Assembly: GCA_002317325.1 (NCBI GenBank)
Contig: DCJB01000104.1
Span: forward strand, 1-19,980
Length of the DNA stretch: 19,980 bases
Reading direction: 5' to 3'
Source: Bacteroidales bacterium UBA1711
GTDB lineage: Bacteria; Bacteroidota; Bacteroidia; Bacteroidales; P3
This document shows, in pieces, positions 5,609 through 12,004 of the stretch (position 1 is its first letter; each line of letters starts with the position of its first letter). The notes below the pieces were generated by a model, which was given only the letters and a program-made list of their open reading frames with translations, searched no databases and was not told where the DNA came from. Made by a program: the position numbers and the translations under genes.

Positions 5609-6592
5609 ATGCTATACAGGACCTATCACGACTATTGCATGGAGGTGTATGGGGCACGGGTGCAGAAGCTGCCGGTAGATGGGGGCTTCGGGTGCCCCAA
5701 CAGGGACGGGCGGACTGGGGCCGGGGGCTGCACGTTCTGCAGCAACGAGGCCTTCAGTCCGGCTTTTGCGCCGGCGGGCGCCTCGATAGGGGAGCAGATA
5801 GAGGCCGCGCTGGCCTTCTATGGTCGCCGGCGGGGGCGGGGGCTATATTTTGCCTATTTCCAGTCGTTCAGCAACACCTACGGGCCGGTGGAGGTGCTGC
5901 GGCGGCGCTATGAGGAGGCCCTGGGCCACCCGCGGGTGTGCGGGCTGGTGGTGGCGACGCGCCCGGACTGCATAGACGCCGAGCGGATAGACCTGCTGGC
6001 GGCCATGGCCGAGCGCTGCCCTGTGGAGGTGGAGATAGGGATTGAGAGCTGCTGCGACGCCACGCTGCGCCTCGTGGGGCGGGGACACGACTATGCCTGC
6101 GCGGCGCGGGCTGCCGAGGCGGCGGCGCGGCGGGGGATGCCCTGCTGCGGGCATCTGATACTGGGCCTGCCGGGGGAGAGCCGGCGGTGGATGGCGGAAG
6201 AGGCGGCGCTGCTTTCGGCGCTGCCGCTCACGGGGGTGAAGCTGCACCAGCTGCAGGTGCTGCGGGGGTCGGCGCTGGGGAGGCAGTGGCAGGAGGATGG
6301 CGCCGCAGTGCCGCCGCCCTTCGGTTTGGAGGAGTATGTGGGGGTGGTGTGCGACTTTTTGGAGCGGCTGCGGCCCGACATGATGGTGGAGCGGATAGCC
6401 TCGGAGGTGCCGCCCCGCTTTCAGGCTGCGCCCGAGCGGGGTTGGCGGCACGCCGACGGGCGCCGGGTGCGGGCCGAAGAGCTGGGTGCCCTGGTCGAGG
6501 AGGAGCTGCACCGGCGGGGCACCCGCCAGGGCTGCCGCTGGACCGCGCCCGCCCCAGCCGCCGGCCAACCGCCTCCGCCGCTGCGGCAATAA
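5609..6592 (+). CDS. TIGR01212-family (YhcC-like) radical SAM protein
   Basis: The 327-residue protein begins MLYRTYHDYCMEVYGARVQK and has the atypical radical SAM cluster motif of the YhcC/YtqA family: GCPNRDG..GAGGCTFCSNEAF, with three cysteines spaced C-x11-C-x2-C (about residues 29-45). These would hold a 4Fe-4S cluster that cleaves S-adenosylmethionine. Further family features are YFAYFQSFSNTYGPVE, GLVVATRPDCI, EVEIGIES and CGHLILGLPGE (the AdoMet-binding barrel strands), and the late GVKLHQLQVLRGSALG. The substrate of the family is not well defined; I recall suggestions of a tRNA modification role but assert none. The C-terminus carries a Pro/Ala-rich tail. The start is fixed by the AAGGAGG site; upstream sequence in the same frame is AT-rich and non-coding in character. 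Confidence 0.92.
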   Translation: MLYRTYHDYCMEVYGARVQKLPVDGGFGCPNRDGRTGAGGCTFCSNEAFSPAFAPAGASIGEQIEAALAFYGRRRGRGLYFAYFQSFSNTYGPVEVLRRRYEEALGHPRVCGLVVATRPDCIDAERIDLLAAMAERCPVEVEIGIESCCDATLRLVGRGHDYACAARAAEAAARRGMPCCGHLILGLPGESRRWMAEEAALLSALPLTGVKLHQLQVLRGSALGRQWQEDGAAVPPPFGLEEYVGVVCDFLERLRPDMMVERIASEVPPRFQAAPERGWRHADGRRVRAEELGALVEEELHRRGTRQGCRWTAPAPAAGQPPPPLRQ

Positions 6593-6648
6593 CCGAGGAA
6601 CGGACGAATCAGGAGTATGCCATTTCGACAAAAAGTGACAGATAGAAA

Positions 6649-6681
6649 GGGCGTTTTGCACCCCAAAGAGGGGCGTCGCCC
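6649..6681 (+). terminator. Possible hairpin after the radical SAM gene
   Basis: GGGCG (6649-6653) pairs with CGCCC (6677-6681), and an inner CCCC/GGGG pair stacks inside, about 55 bases after the stop. There is no T-run, so terminator activity is uncertain. Confidence 0.3.
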
Positions 6682-6775
6682 GCAGAATGTATTTATGCAA
6701 TATATTGTAGTGCAACCAGTTACACACCCCATAAAAATAACCTGAAAATAAAGTGTGTTCACCAATAAAATTGTG

Positions 6776-6783
6776 TAAATTTG
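6776..6783 (+). promoter_or_regulatory. -7 promoter element of the four-lipoprotein array
   Basis: TAAATTTG matches TAnnTTTG, 31 bases before the first lipoprotein ATG. The -33 position has only TGTG with 18-base spacing. The surrounding AT-rich sequence (6700-6790) contrasts with the GC-rich genes on both sides. Confidence 0.5.
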
Positions 6784-6813
6784 CACCGTTGAAACCAACC
6801 ATGAGAAGCAACC

Positions 6814-7416
6814 ATGAGGAAGCATAGATTGTTCAGAATAACGGCAGCCGCGCTGCTGACGGCGGCGACGCTGGCGACGGCCTCCTGCGAGAAAGAAGAG
6901 GTCATCATCAAGAGCGGAAGCGGCAGCGGCGCCACCACCACCAAGGCAGTGAAAGGCACAACACACGCCAAGCTGTGGTCGAAGACCCGCTATGCCCCCA
7001 CTGAAAGCCCCCGCGACATCACCGAGTATTCCATCAGCAATATATTTGACGTCAAGGTGGAGGTGACGGCCGGCGGCGAGAAAGCGACGGCTCAGATGAC
7101 GGGCAACACGCTGACGGCGGAGGCTGCGACAACAAGTGTGCCCAACAGCGGGGCAATAAAGGTCACGCTCACCCGCAAGCCCTCCTTCACCCCCGACCCG
7201 GCAGTCACCTACGTGATTGACATAGGCAGAGAATTTGGCTACACCACCGCCTACAGCGACGGGAGCAGCGCCACCCAGGCGGGCAGCGATGCCTCGGGCG
7301 AGAGGCTGGAGCTGACCGTCAGGGGCAGCAGCCTCACGCAGCAAGAGCTGGACAGCTACGCACAGCAGGTCTCAGCCAAGCTTTCGGGCACTTGTACGCA
7401 GGCCTTCGGCTACTGA
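6814..7416 (+). CDS. Lipoprotein 1 of a four-gene paralogous array
   Basis: The 200-residue product starts MRKHRLFRITAAALLTAATL and has a lipobox ending at Cys25 (LATASC), followed by an acidic/lysine segment (EKEEV) and a Gly/Ser linker. It belongs with the next three genes: shared marks are TKAVKGTT, YSISNIFDVKVEVTAG, then TGNTLTAEAATTSVPNSGAI and TLTRKPSFTPD. It is the most divergent member: where the others have ATVTPK it has VTLTRK. The C-terminal third (VIDIGREFGYTTAYSDGSSA, ELDSYAQQVSAKLSGT) matches gene 2 in part (IIFTTAYEDG). No known domain is recognised; predicted beta-rich, anchored to a membrane by the lipid. The start is the ATG at 6814; an overlapping upstream ATG at 6800 is out of frame. 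It is first in line behind the -7 element at 6776. Confidence 0.82.
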   Translation: MRKHRLFRITAAALLTAATLATASCEKEEVIIKSGSGSGATTTKAVKGTTHAKLWSKTRYAPTESPRDITEYSISNIFDVKVEVTAGGEKATAQMTGNTLTAEAATTSVPNSGAIKVTLTRKPSFTPDPAVTYVIDIGREFGYTTAYSDGSSATQAGSDASGERLELTVRGSSLTQQELDSYAQQVSAKLSGTCTQAFGY

Positions 7417-7475
7417 CCACTGCACGCCCATAGGCACAAAACAGACATTTTATTTCACTTTAACTATTGAAAATC

Positions 7476-8105
7476 ATGAGAAAAGCAACAATGCTCAAAT
7501 TGGCAGCCGTGGCCTTTGTGGCCATGGGCGCGCTTGCGGCGGTATCGTGCAAGAAAGAAGAGACAAAACCCGTAGAAGCGCAAGACACCACCGAGGTCGA
7601 GCCGAGAATCAAGGCAGTGAAAGGGACATCGAGGATAGAGGTGTACCTTGACACAGCCTGGGTGGATGGACGTGGAGTCTCTCATTGTATCAACGACTCA
7701 ATCCTGCAGGTGTTCGACATCCGTTTGTTTGCGGTAGCGGGCGCCGATACCAATAGCGCCATGCTGACAGGGAAAAGGTTTGCGCTGGAGGTCTCCACCA
7801 CCAACGTCCCGTCCATTGGGAAGATATATGCAACAGTTACGCCGAAGGAGTCGTTCACGCCTGATTCCGCAAGAATGTACAACATAGGAGTGGCGCGCAG
7901 AATAATCTTTACGACAGCATACGAAGATGGCACGGTAGAGTCGGACACCATGCAGTTCAAGGGTGTTGTGATTAGCAGGATGGGGGCGAGCTTGACCCCG
8001 GACACAATACAGACGATGGCTCGTGTTTTCAAGAGCGCGATTCTTAGCAGCAGTCAGAGTTACCTAAACGGATATTATTTCGGAGACAAATCGGTAAAGG
8101 AGTGA
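7476..8105 (+). CDS. Lipoprotein 2 of a four-gene paralogous array
   Basis: The 209-residue product begins MRKATMLKLAAVAFVAMGAL with lipobox AAVSC (Cys25) and then KKEETKPVEAQDTTEVEP. Family marks follow: IKAVKGTSRIEV, ILQVFDIRLFAVAG, MLTGKRFALEVSTTNVPSIG and ATVTPKESFTPDSA. An insertion of about a dozen residues (YLDTAWVDGRGVSHCINDS) precedes the second block, where the others have only short sequence. The C-terminus (RMGASLTPDTIQTMARVFKS, ending YYFGDKSVKE) is its own. I chose the ATG at 7476 because it reproduces the pattern of the sister genes (AATC/AACC followed by ATGAG and an A-rich start); a TTG nine bases upstream is in frame but unnecessary. 59 bases separate it from gene 1, with no promoter between; a hairpin follows at 8115. 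Confidence 0.82.
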   Translation: MRKATMLKLAAVAFVAMGALAAVSCKKEETKPVEAQDTTEVEPRIKAVKGTSRIEVYLDTAWVDGRGVSHCINDSILQVFDIRLFAVAGADTNSAMLTGKRFALEVSTTNVPSIGKIYATVTPKESFTPDSARMYNIGVARRIIFTTAYEDGTVESDTMQFKGVVISRMGASLTPDTIQTMARVFKSAILSSSQSYLNGYYFGDKSVKE

Positions 8106-8114
8106 CGGCGACTG

Positions 8115-8142
8115 GGAGGTGCCTGCCGTGCTTGGCGCCTCC
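8115..8142 (+). terminator. Hairpin after lipoprotein 2
   Basis: GGAGGTGCC (8115-8123) pairs with GGCGCCTCC (8134-8142) over nine positions including one G-U, with a 10-base loop, starting ten bases after the stop. No T-run follows, so it may act as a partial terminator or RNA-stabilising element. Confidence 0.5.
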
Positions 8143-8215
8143 ACTCAAACACCCTATAGGCGTATGCAATTAGGCACAAGCAATTAACACGATACAACAA
8201 CTAATAACAACAATC

Positions 8216-8791
8216 ATGAGAAGACAGAGATTATTCAAAATGGCTGCCGCGGCTCTGATGGTCGTCGGCACGCTTGCAGTCACCTCCTGCCAAAAGGACG
8301 AAGTCACCACAGGCGATAACACGACAAAGGCGGTGAAAGGAGTGACCATGGCCTCAATTGAGGCAACAAAGGTTTTCATGAGCGGGAACAACGATACAGT
8401 TCACTACTCCCTTTCCGACGTCTATGACATTACTGTTGAGATTGTCGCTGGTTCGGACAGGAAGACTGGGACACTGACGGGTAACTCACTCAAATTGGAA
8501 GCCGTCACCACGACGTTCCCCTCTACTGGCAAGGTCACGGCAACCGTTACGCCCAAGCAATCGTTCCTCGACGGCATTGACACTACCAAAAAATACACTG
8601 TGTTTGTAACCATGGCGGGGGGGTATCAATGCTTTGACAAAAATGGCGAATCAACGGGTGGAAAACTATACGGTGATGCCATTAGTTCGCAGGGCATGAG
8701 GGGAACTGCAATTAGAAAATACGTCACTGAAAAATGGCCCCAAATCATTGTCAAGTGTCTTGGTGGCGGCACCACTTTTGAGTTCAAGTAA
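8216..8791 (+). CDS. Lipoprotein 3 of a four-gene paralogous array
   Basis: The 191-residue product starts MRRQRLFKMAAAALMVVGTL with lipobox AVTSC (Cys25), then QKDEVTTGDN. Family blocks: TKAVKGVTMASIE, YSLSDVYDITVEIVAG, GTLTGNSLKLEAVTTTFPST and ATVTPKQSFLDGIDTTKKYT. The C-terminal part (VFVTMAGGYQCFDKNGEST to GGGTTFEFK) differs from genes 1 and 2, but its end resembles gene 4 (GNGTTYEFK). Up to the shared TVTPKQSFLDGIDTTK block, genes 3 and 4 align without insertions or deletions. Spacing to gene 2 is 110 bases, with one hairpin (8115-8142) and an A-rich stretch before the ATG but no recognisable -7 element. Function unknown; beta-rich exported lipoprotein. Confidence 0.83.
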   Translation: MRRQRLFKMAAAALMVVGTLAVTSCQKDEVTTGDNTTKAVKGVTMASIEATKVFMSGNNDTVHYSLSDVYDITVEIVAGSDRKTGTLTGNSLKLEAVTTTFPSTGKVTATVTPKQSFLDGIDTTKKYTVFVTMAGGYQCFDKNGESTGGKLYGDAISSQGMRGTAIRKYVTEKWPQIIVKCLGGGTTFEFK

Positions 8792-8800
8792 TCAGTTTTT

Positions 8801-8830
8801 CTCCGTGCCGGCATACTTGCCGGTACGGAG
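8801..8830 (+). terminator. Twelve-bp hairpin after lipoprotein 3
   Basis: CTCCGTGCCGGC (8801-8812) pairs with GCCGGTACGGAG (8819-8830) over twelve positions, one of them G-U, with a six-base loop, nine bases after the stop. The run of T precedes the stem on the plus strand, so read plus-ward it is a T-less hairpin. The rest of the gap to gene 4 (8831-8995) shows no promoter or gene I can support. Confidence 0.6.
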
Positions 8831-8995
8831 AACATGAGGCAGTGCAGGTCTCCCTTCTCCAAGCGCAACGCCGCACGATGATTCTCCGCAAGCCGAGTGG
8901 CTCGCCCCGCAGATTCGGGAGGCGGGGGGCATGGGTTGGAAGAGGGGACGGAAGTTAGACAATAACACAAATACAATAACTTAGATACAACAACC

Positions 8996-9604
8996 ATGAG
9001 AAATCAGAGGTTTTTCAAATTAGCAGTCATGACCCTGATGGCCATGGGCACGATTGCGGCAGTGTCCTGCAGGAAGGATGACGGCACCAATAAGGATTCC
9101 TCAGACAAGGTGGTGAAAGGGATAACCCGCGCGTCAATTGGGGAAACTGAGATTTTCAAGATCAGCGGCAACGACACTGTCCGCTACACCTTGTCCGACA
9201 TTTATGACATTTCGGTAGAGGTCGTTGCCGGCACGGAGAAGAAGTCGGGGACACTGACCGGCAACACACTCAGATTGGAAGCAGCCACTACGACGATTCC
9301 CTCAAACGGCAAGATTACGGCAACCGTTACGCCCAAGCAATCGTTCCTCGATGGCATTGACACTACCAAACAATATGGTTTTGTCGTCATTGCAAAACAC
9401 AGTTATGACCGCGTGTATGGGGACGGTTTGACCGATTGGAGAGAAGGTATCAGAAGGATAGGAGCATTGGATAGAACCATGATGGAAACCGTGAATGGCT
9501 CTGAATTTAAACGGGATATTACCCTTTACACCTCTCAAATTGCTGAAGGTTTGGGCAACGGCACCACTTACGAGTTCAAGGACACCCCCCAATCCGCAAA
9601 ATAG
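8996..9604 (+). CDS. Lipoprotein 4 of a four-gene paralogous array
   Basis: The 202-residue product begins MRNQRFFKLAVMTLMAMGTI with lipobox AAVSC (Cys25), then RKDDGTNKDSSDK. Family blocks: VVKGITRASIGE, YTLSDIYDISVEVVAG, GTLTGNTLRLEAATTTIPSN and ATVTPKQSFLDGIDTTKQYG. The following ~75 residues (HSYDRVYGDGLTDWREGIRR, DRTMMETVNGSEFKRDITLY) have no counterpart in genes 1 and 2; the tail GNGTTYEFKDTPQSAK matches the end of gene 3 and extends it. A 54-base stretch (9317-9370) matches gene 3 (8537-8590) with one mismatch. It is last in the array; two strong hairpins follow (9617-9684). No known domain recognised. Confidence 0.83.
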   Translation: MRNQRFFKLAVMTLMAMGTIAAVSCRKDDGTNKDSSDKVVKGITRASIGETEIFKISGNDTVRYTLSDIYDISVEVVAGTEKKSGTLTGNTLRLEAATTTIPSNGKITATVTPKQSFLDGIDTTKQYGFVVIAKHSYDRVYGDGLTDWREGIRRIGALDRTMMETVNGSEFKRDITLYTSQIAEGLGNGTTYEFKDTPQSAK

Positions 9605-9616
9605 ACGATTATTCCA

Positions 9617-9642
9617 CCATGCCGGCAGACCTGCCGGCATGG
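9617..9642 (+). repeat. Perfect 12-bp palindromic hairpin after lipoprotein 4
   Basis: CCATGCCGGCAG (9617-9628) and CTGCCGGCATGG (9631-9642) are exact complements separated by two bases. The core TGCCGGCA..CYTGCCGG, and the CATGAGG that follows, recur in the hairpin after lipoprotein 3, so the two 3' regions are related. Confidence 0.65.
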
Positions 9643-9649
9643 AAGGCAT

Positions 9650-9684
9650 GAGGTCGGGCGGGACTGGAGGTCCCGCCCGACTTC
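9650..9684 (+). terminator. Terminator-like hairpin ending the lipoprotein array
   Basis: GTCGGGCGGGAC (9653-9664) pairs perfectly with GTCCCGCCCGAC (9670-9681); three further pairs (G-U, A-T, G-C) extend the stem outward, and TTCTCTAT follows. It is the last structure before the restriction system and the most likely end of the array transcript. Confidence 0.7.
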
Positions 9685-9848
9685 TCTATGGATCAGACAA
9701 GGATGAGAAGGCAGCGGCAGTCTTCCCTGCGGCGGCAGCCTTGATGAGCAGCCCCGCTGCCGCCCGGCGGGTGGAAGTGCCGTTTTTGAAGGGGGGGGGA
9801 TTGTGCTGATGTTGGGTACTGATTTCTCTCCAATCCGTTTTTTCTTCG

Positions 9849-9856
9849 TATCTTTG
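9849..9856 (+). promoter_or_regulatory. -7 promoter element of the restriction-modification operon
   Basis: TATCTTTG matches TAnnTTTG; no TTTG is present at the -33 position. It is about 155 bases before the endonuclease start and the only promoter-like element between the array terminator and that gene. Confidence 0.5.
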
Positions 9857-10012
9857 CACCATCCTTTTGTGTAAAAAGGCATGAGGCAGAGGGTGTGGAT
9901 TCCTTCTCGGCAGCGGTTCGGCAATTGCTTGGAAACAGCAATTCTACAGATTCCCGATTGAGAAGGGAAGGCAAGAATGAATTTCAATAGTTAGATGTTG
10001 TCAGAGGAAGAA
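9857..10012 (+). other. Leader of the EcoRI-type operon with short open frames
   Basis: The leader holds a 26-codon frame (9881-9961, MRQRVWIPSRQRFGNCLETA...) and a five-codon frame (9977-9994, MNFNS) that has GAAGGGAAGG just before it. The stop of the five-codon frame directly abuts an in-frame upstream ATG of the endonuclease (TAGATG at 9992-9997). Neither peptide is recognisable. They may be incidental, or may tune translation of the endonuclease. Confidence 0.3.
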
Positions 10013-10846
10013 ATGGCGAAAAAGAATCAATCTTCGAGATTAACCGAGCAGCACAAGGCGAGCCACGGTGCCGACGGAATCTTTGGCTTGGAAGCCAAAC
10101 GGCACGACGTGGCAGTTGACACGGTGTCCAAAGAGGTTCTGGGCAAGTTGGAGAAGAAATACCCGGCACTCACTTTTCGGTATCGCAAGAGTATTGAGAA
10201 GAAGGAAATCAACGAGGCTTTGCAGAAGATTGACCCGGAGTTGGGACAAACTCTGTTTGTGGAGAATGCGAGCATTATTCCTGACGGCGGGATAATAGAA
10301 GTGCGTGACGATAATGGTTGCTGGCGGGTTGTATTGGTGTCTGAAGCCAAGTATCAGGGCAAAGATATTGAGAACATAAGGCGTGGCGTGCAGGTGGGGA
10401 CGAACAAGGATCAAGATTTGATGGCTGCGGGAAATGCGATTGAGCGGTCTCACAAGAATATTTGCGAGATTGCCAACTTCATGTTGGCGGAGTCACATTT
10501 TCCATACGTTCTGTTTCTCGATGGGACCAATTTTCTGACGGAGACTATTCAAGTTGCGAGACCTGACGGGAGAGTTGTGACTATTGAATATAGTTCGGGA
10601 GCGCTCAACCGGCTGGATAGGCTGACAGCCGCCAACTACGGAATGCCCATCAATGCCAATCTCTGCAAGAACAGATTTATCACTTATTCGGGCAAGACCA
10701 TCATGCTGCAGGCTGCTTCGATATACACTCGGGGCAACGGCAACCGATGGGAGGCCGAAAGGATGGTTGACGTGATGTTGGAGGTATCCGAAATGTCTCT
10801 CAAGGTGTTGGCCGGCGACCTATTCAATCAACTGGCGAGGCGGTAG
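10013..10846 (+). CDS. ecoRIR: Type II restriction endonuclease, EcoRI family (predicted GAATTC)
   Basis: The 277-residue protein is strongly similar along its whole length to E. coli EcoRI as I remember it, and has the same length. The N-terminal RLTEQHK, FRYR.SI, EINEAL.KIDP and the ends align without gaps. Catalytic residues are in register: Asp91 in PDGGI, Glu111 and Lys113 in SEAKYQGKDI. The GAATTC-contact segment AAGNAIERSHKN (Asn141, Glu144, Arg145) and NRLDRLTAANYGMP (Arg200, Arg203) are unchanged. It would cut unmethylated GAATTC in invading DNA. I start it at 10013, where GAGGAAG gives a Shine-Dalgarno and MAKKNQSSRLTEQHK lines up with EcoRI; an in-frame ATG at 9995 would add six residues. 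The methyltransferase follows after 22 bases in the same direction, as in the classic operon. The gene looks more AT-rich than its neighbours, consistent with transfer. Confidence 0.96.
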   Translation: MAKKNQSSRLTEQHKASHGADGIFGLEAKRHDVAVDTVSKEVLGKLEKKYPALTFRYRKSIEKKEINEALQKIDPELGQTLFVENASIIPDGGIIEVRDDNGCWRVVLVSEAKYQGKDIENIRRGVQVGTNKDQDLMAAGNAIERSHKNICEIANFMLAESHFPYVLFLDGTNFLTETIQVARPDGRVVTIEYSSGALNRLDRLTAANYGMPINANLCKNRFITYSGKTIMLQAASIYTRGNGNRWEAERMVDVMLEVSEMSLKVLAGDLFNQLARR

Positions 10847-10853
10847 CGTGCCG

Positions 10854-10860
10854 CGGGGAG
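10854..10860 (+). promoter_or_regulatory. Shine-Dalgarno site setting the methyltransferase start
   Basis: The purine run GGGGAGG lies eight bases before the ATG at 10869 and argues against the in-frame GTG at 10848, which overlaps the site's upstream side. Confidence 0.55.
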
Positions 10861-10868
10861 GAAAAGCG

Positions 10869-11840
10869 ATGTCAAGGAATGCAACCAACCAATTGCTGAA
10901 AAAGGCAAAGAAGGCGAAGAGCGATGAGTTCTACACCCAGCTGTGCGACATTGAAAGAGAATTGCAGCACTACACGGGCTGTTTTGTGGGCAAGGCCGTT
11001 TACTGCAATTGCGACGACCCCCGGGTGAGCAATTTCTATCGCTACTTCAAGACCAACTTTGAGCGGTTGGGGCTTCGGCGGCTGGTGGCTTCGTGCTACT
11101 GCGAGCAGGAGGGCGACTTGTTCACCCCCTCGCCGCAGGGGGGCGGCTTCTACTGCGAGTACACGGGTTCGGAGGCGACAGAGCGGTTTGTGCGGCTTGC
11201 GGGGGACGGAGACTTCAGAAGCCCCGAGTGCGTGGAGCTGCTGAGGCAGTGCGATGTGGTGGTCACAAACCCGCCTTTCTCGCTGTTCAGAGAATTTGTC
11301 GCGCAGATAGTGCGGCATGGCAAGCAGTTTCTGATTATCGGAAATGTCAATGCCATCACCTACAAGGAGCTGTTTTCGCTCATTCAGAACGACAAGGCCT
11401 GGCTCGGCGTGAATCTTGGGAGGGGCATTTCGGGCTTTATTGTGCCAGACTATTACCAGCAGTACGGAACGGAGGTGAGCGTGAACAGCACGGGGCAGGC
11501 GGTGATTGCCACGAACAGCTGCATGTGGCTCACCAACCTGAAACAGCCCCGGCGCGATGAGAAGCTGGTGCTGACGAGGGAATATGCAGGCAACGAGCAG
11601 GACTATCCGAGGTATGACAATTGCGACGGCATAAACGTGGACAAGACGCAGGACATCCCCAAAGACTATTCGGGGCTGATGGGGGTGCCGATTACCTTTC
11701 TGCACAAGTATAACCCCAGCCAGTTTGAGATTGTGAGATTCAGGAAGGGCGACGACGGGAAGGATTTGTGTATAAACGGCAAGTGCCCATACTTCAGGAT
11801 TCTGATAAGAAGCCGGGGGGGAGGATTAGTTAAGAATTAA
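10869..11840 (+). CDS. ecoRIM: EcoRI-type adenine-specific DNA methyltransferase
   Basis: The 323-residue protein matches M.EcoRI (326 residues) along its length from memory: MSRNATNQLL.KAKK.KSDEFYTQ at the N-terminus, VYCNCDDPRVSNF (44-56), GDGDFRSPE (112-120), the catalytic VVTNPPFSLFRE (131-142; NPPF is motif IV of N6-adenine methyltransferases), WLGV.LGRG.SGFIVP, and MGVPITFLHKYNP..FE near the end, closing with INGKCPYFRILI. It would methylate adenine within GAATTC and so protect the host from the adjacent endonuclease. A region after residue 80 is more divergent and GC-rich. The last codons (GLVKN and the TAA) are formed by an AT-rich interspersed repeat rather than by the family's usual tail. 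Start chosen by Shine-Dalgarno and by homology; no controller gene is present. Confidence 0.95.
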   Translation: MSRNATNQLLKKAKKAKSDEFYTQLCDIERELQHYTGCFVGKAVYCNCDDPRVSNFYRYFKTNFERLGLRRLVASCYCEQEGDLFTPSPQGGGFYCEYTGSEATERFVRLAGDGDFRSPECVELLRQCDVVVTNPPFSLFREFVAQIVRHGKQFLIIGNVNAITYKELFSLIQNDKAWLGVNLGRGISGFIVPDYYQQYGTEVSVNSTGQAVIATNSCMWLTNLKQPRRDEKLVLTREYAGNEQDYPRYDNCDGINVDKTQDIPKDYSGLMGVPITFLHKYNPSQFEIVRFRKGDDGKDLCINGKCPYFRILIRSRGGGLVKN

Positions 11841-11866
11841 GAATTTATAATTAAGAATTTATAATT
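11830..11866. repeat. AT-rich interspersed repeat overlapping the methyltransferase end
   Basis: Two tandem copies of TTAAGAATTTATAA-like sequence, related to the GAATTTAGAATTTAG repeats at 12803 and 19006. The methyltransferase stop (11838-11840) lies inside it. Confidence 0.7.
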
Positions 11867-11888
11867 CGTTGTTCGGGGTTCGGGATTC

Positions 11889-11927
11889 GGGGGGGGGGAG
11901 TATTATGAAGTTATTGTTGGGGGGGGG
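11889..11927. repeat. Two poly-G tracts upstream of the outer-membrane protein gene
   Basis: Runs of ten G (11889-11898) and nine G (11919-11927) flank a short AT-rich piece. The second ends about 28 bases before the -7 element at 11955. Such tracts are prone to slippage. A similar nine-G run at 9791-9799 precedes the endonuclease promoter region. Confidence 0.6.
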
Positions 11928-11954
11928 AGGGGTGCGTATGTTGGTTTTTTTTTG

Positions 11955-11962
11955 TACCTTTG
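11955..11962 (+). promoter_or_regulatory. -7 promoter element of the outer-membrane protein gene
   Basis: TACCTTTG is a perfect TAnnTTTG match 43 bases before the ATG at 12005. The expected -33 position carries no TTTG. Confidence 0.55.
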
Positions 11963-12004
11963 TAGGGTCTAATGCGATAGTCTATTCAAAGAAACCAATT
12001 GTTG

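Noticed and set aside
5843..7344. Long minus-strand open frames opposite the radical SAM gene and first lipoprotein
   Set aside because: Shadow frames of GC-rich coding sequence; translations are Arg/Pro/His-rich without domains, and the plus-strand genes have clear family motifs.
6814..9604. Insertion sequence or integron cassette array explaining the lipoprotein repeats
   Set aside because: No transposase or integrase gene, and the shared 3' hairpins lack attC-like structure (no conserved GTTRRRY site that I can see); tandem duplication is enough.
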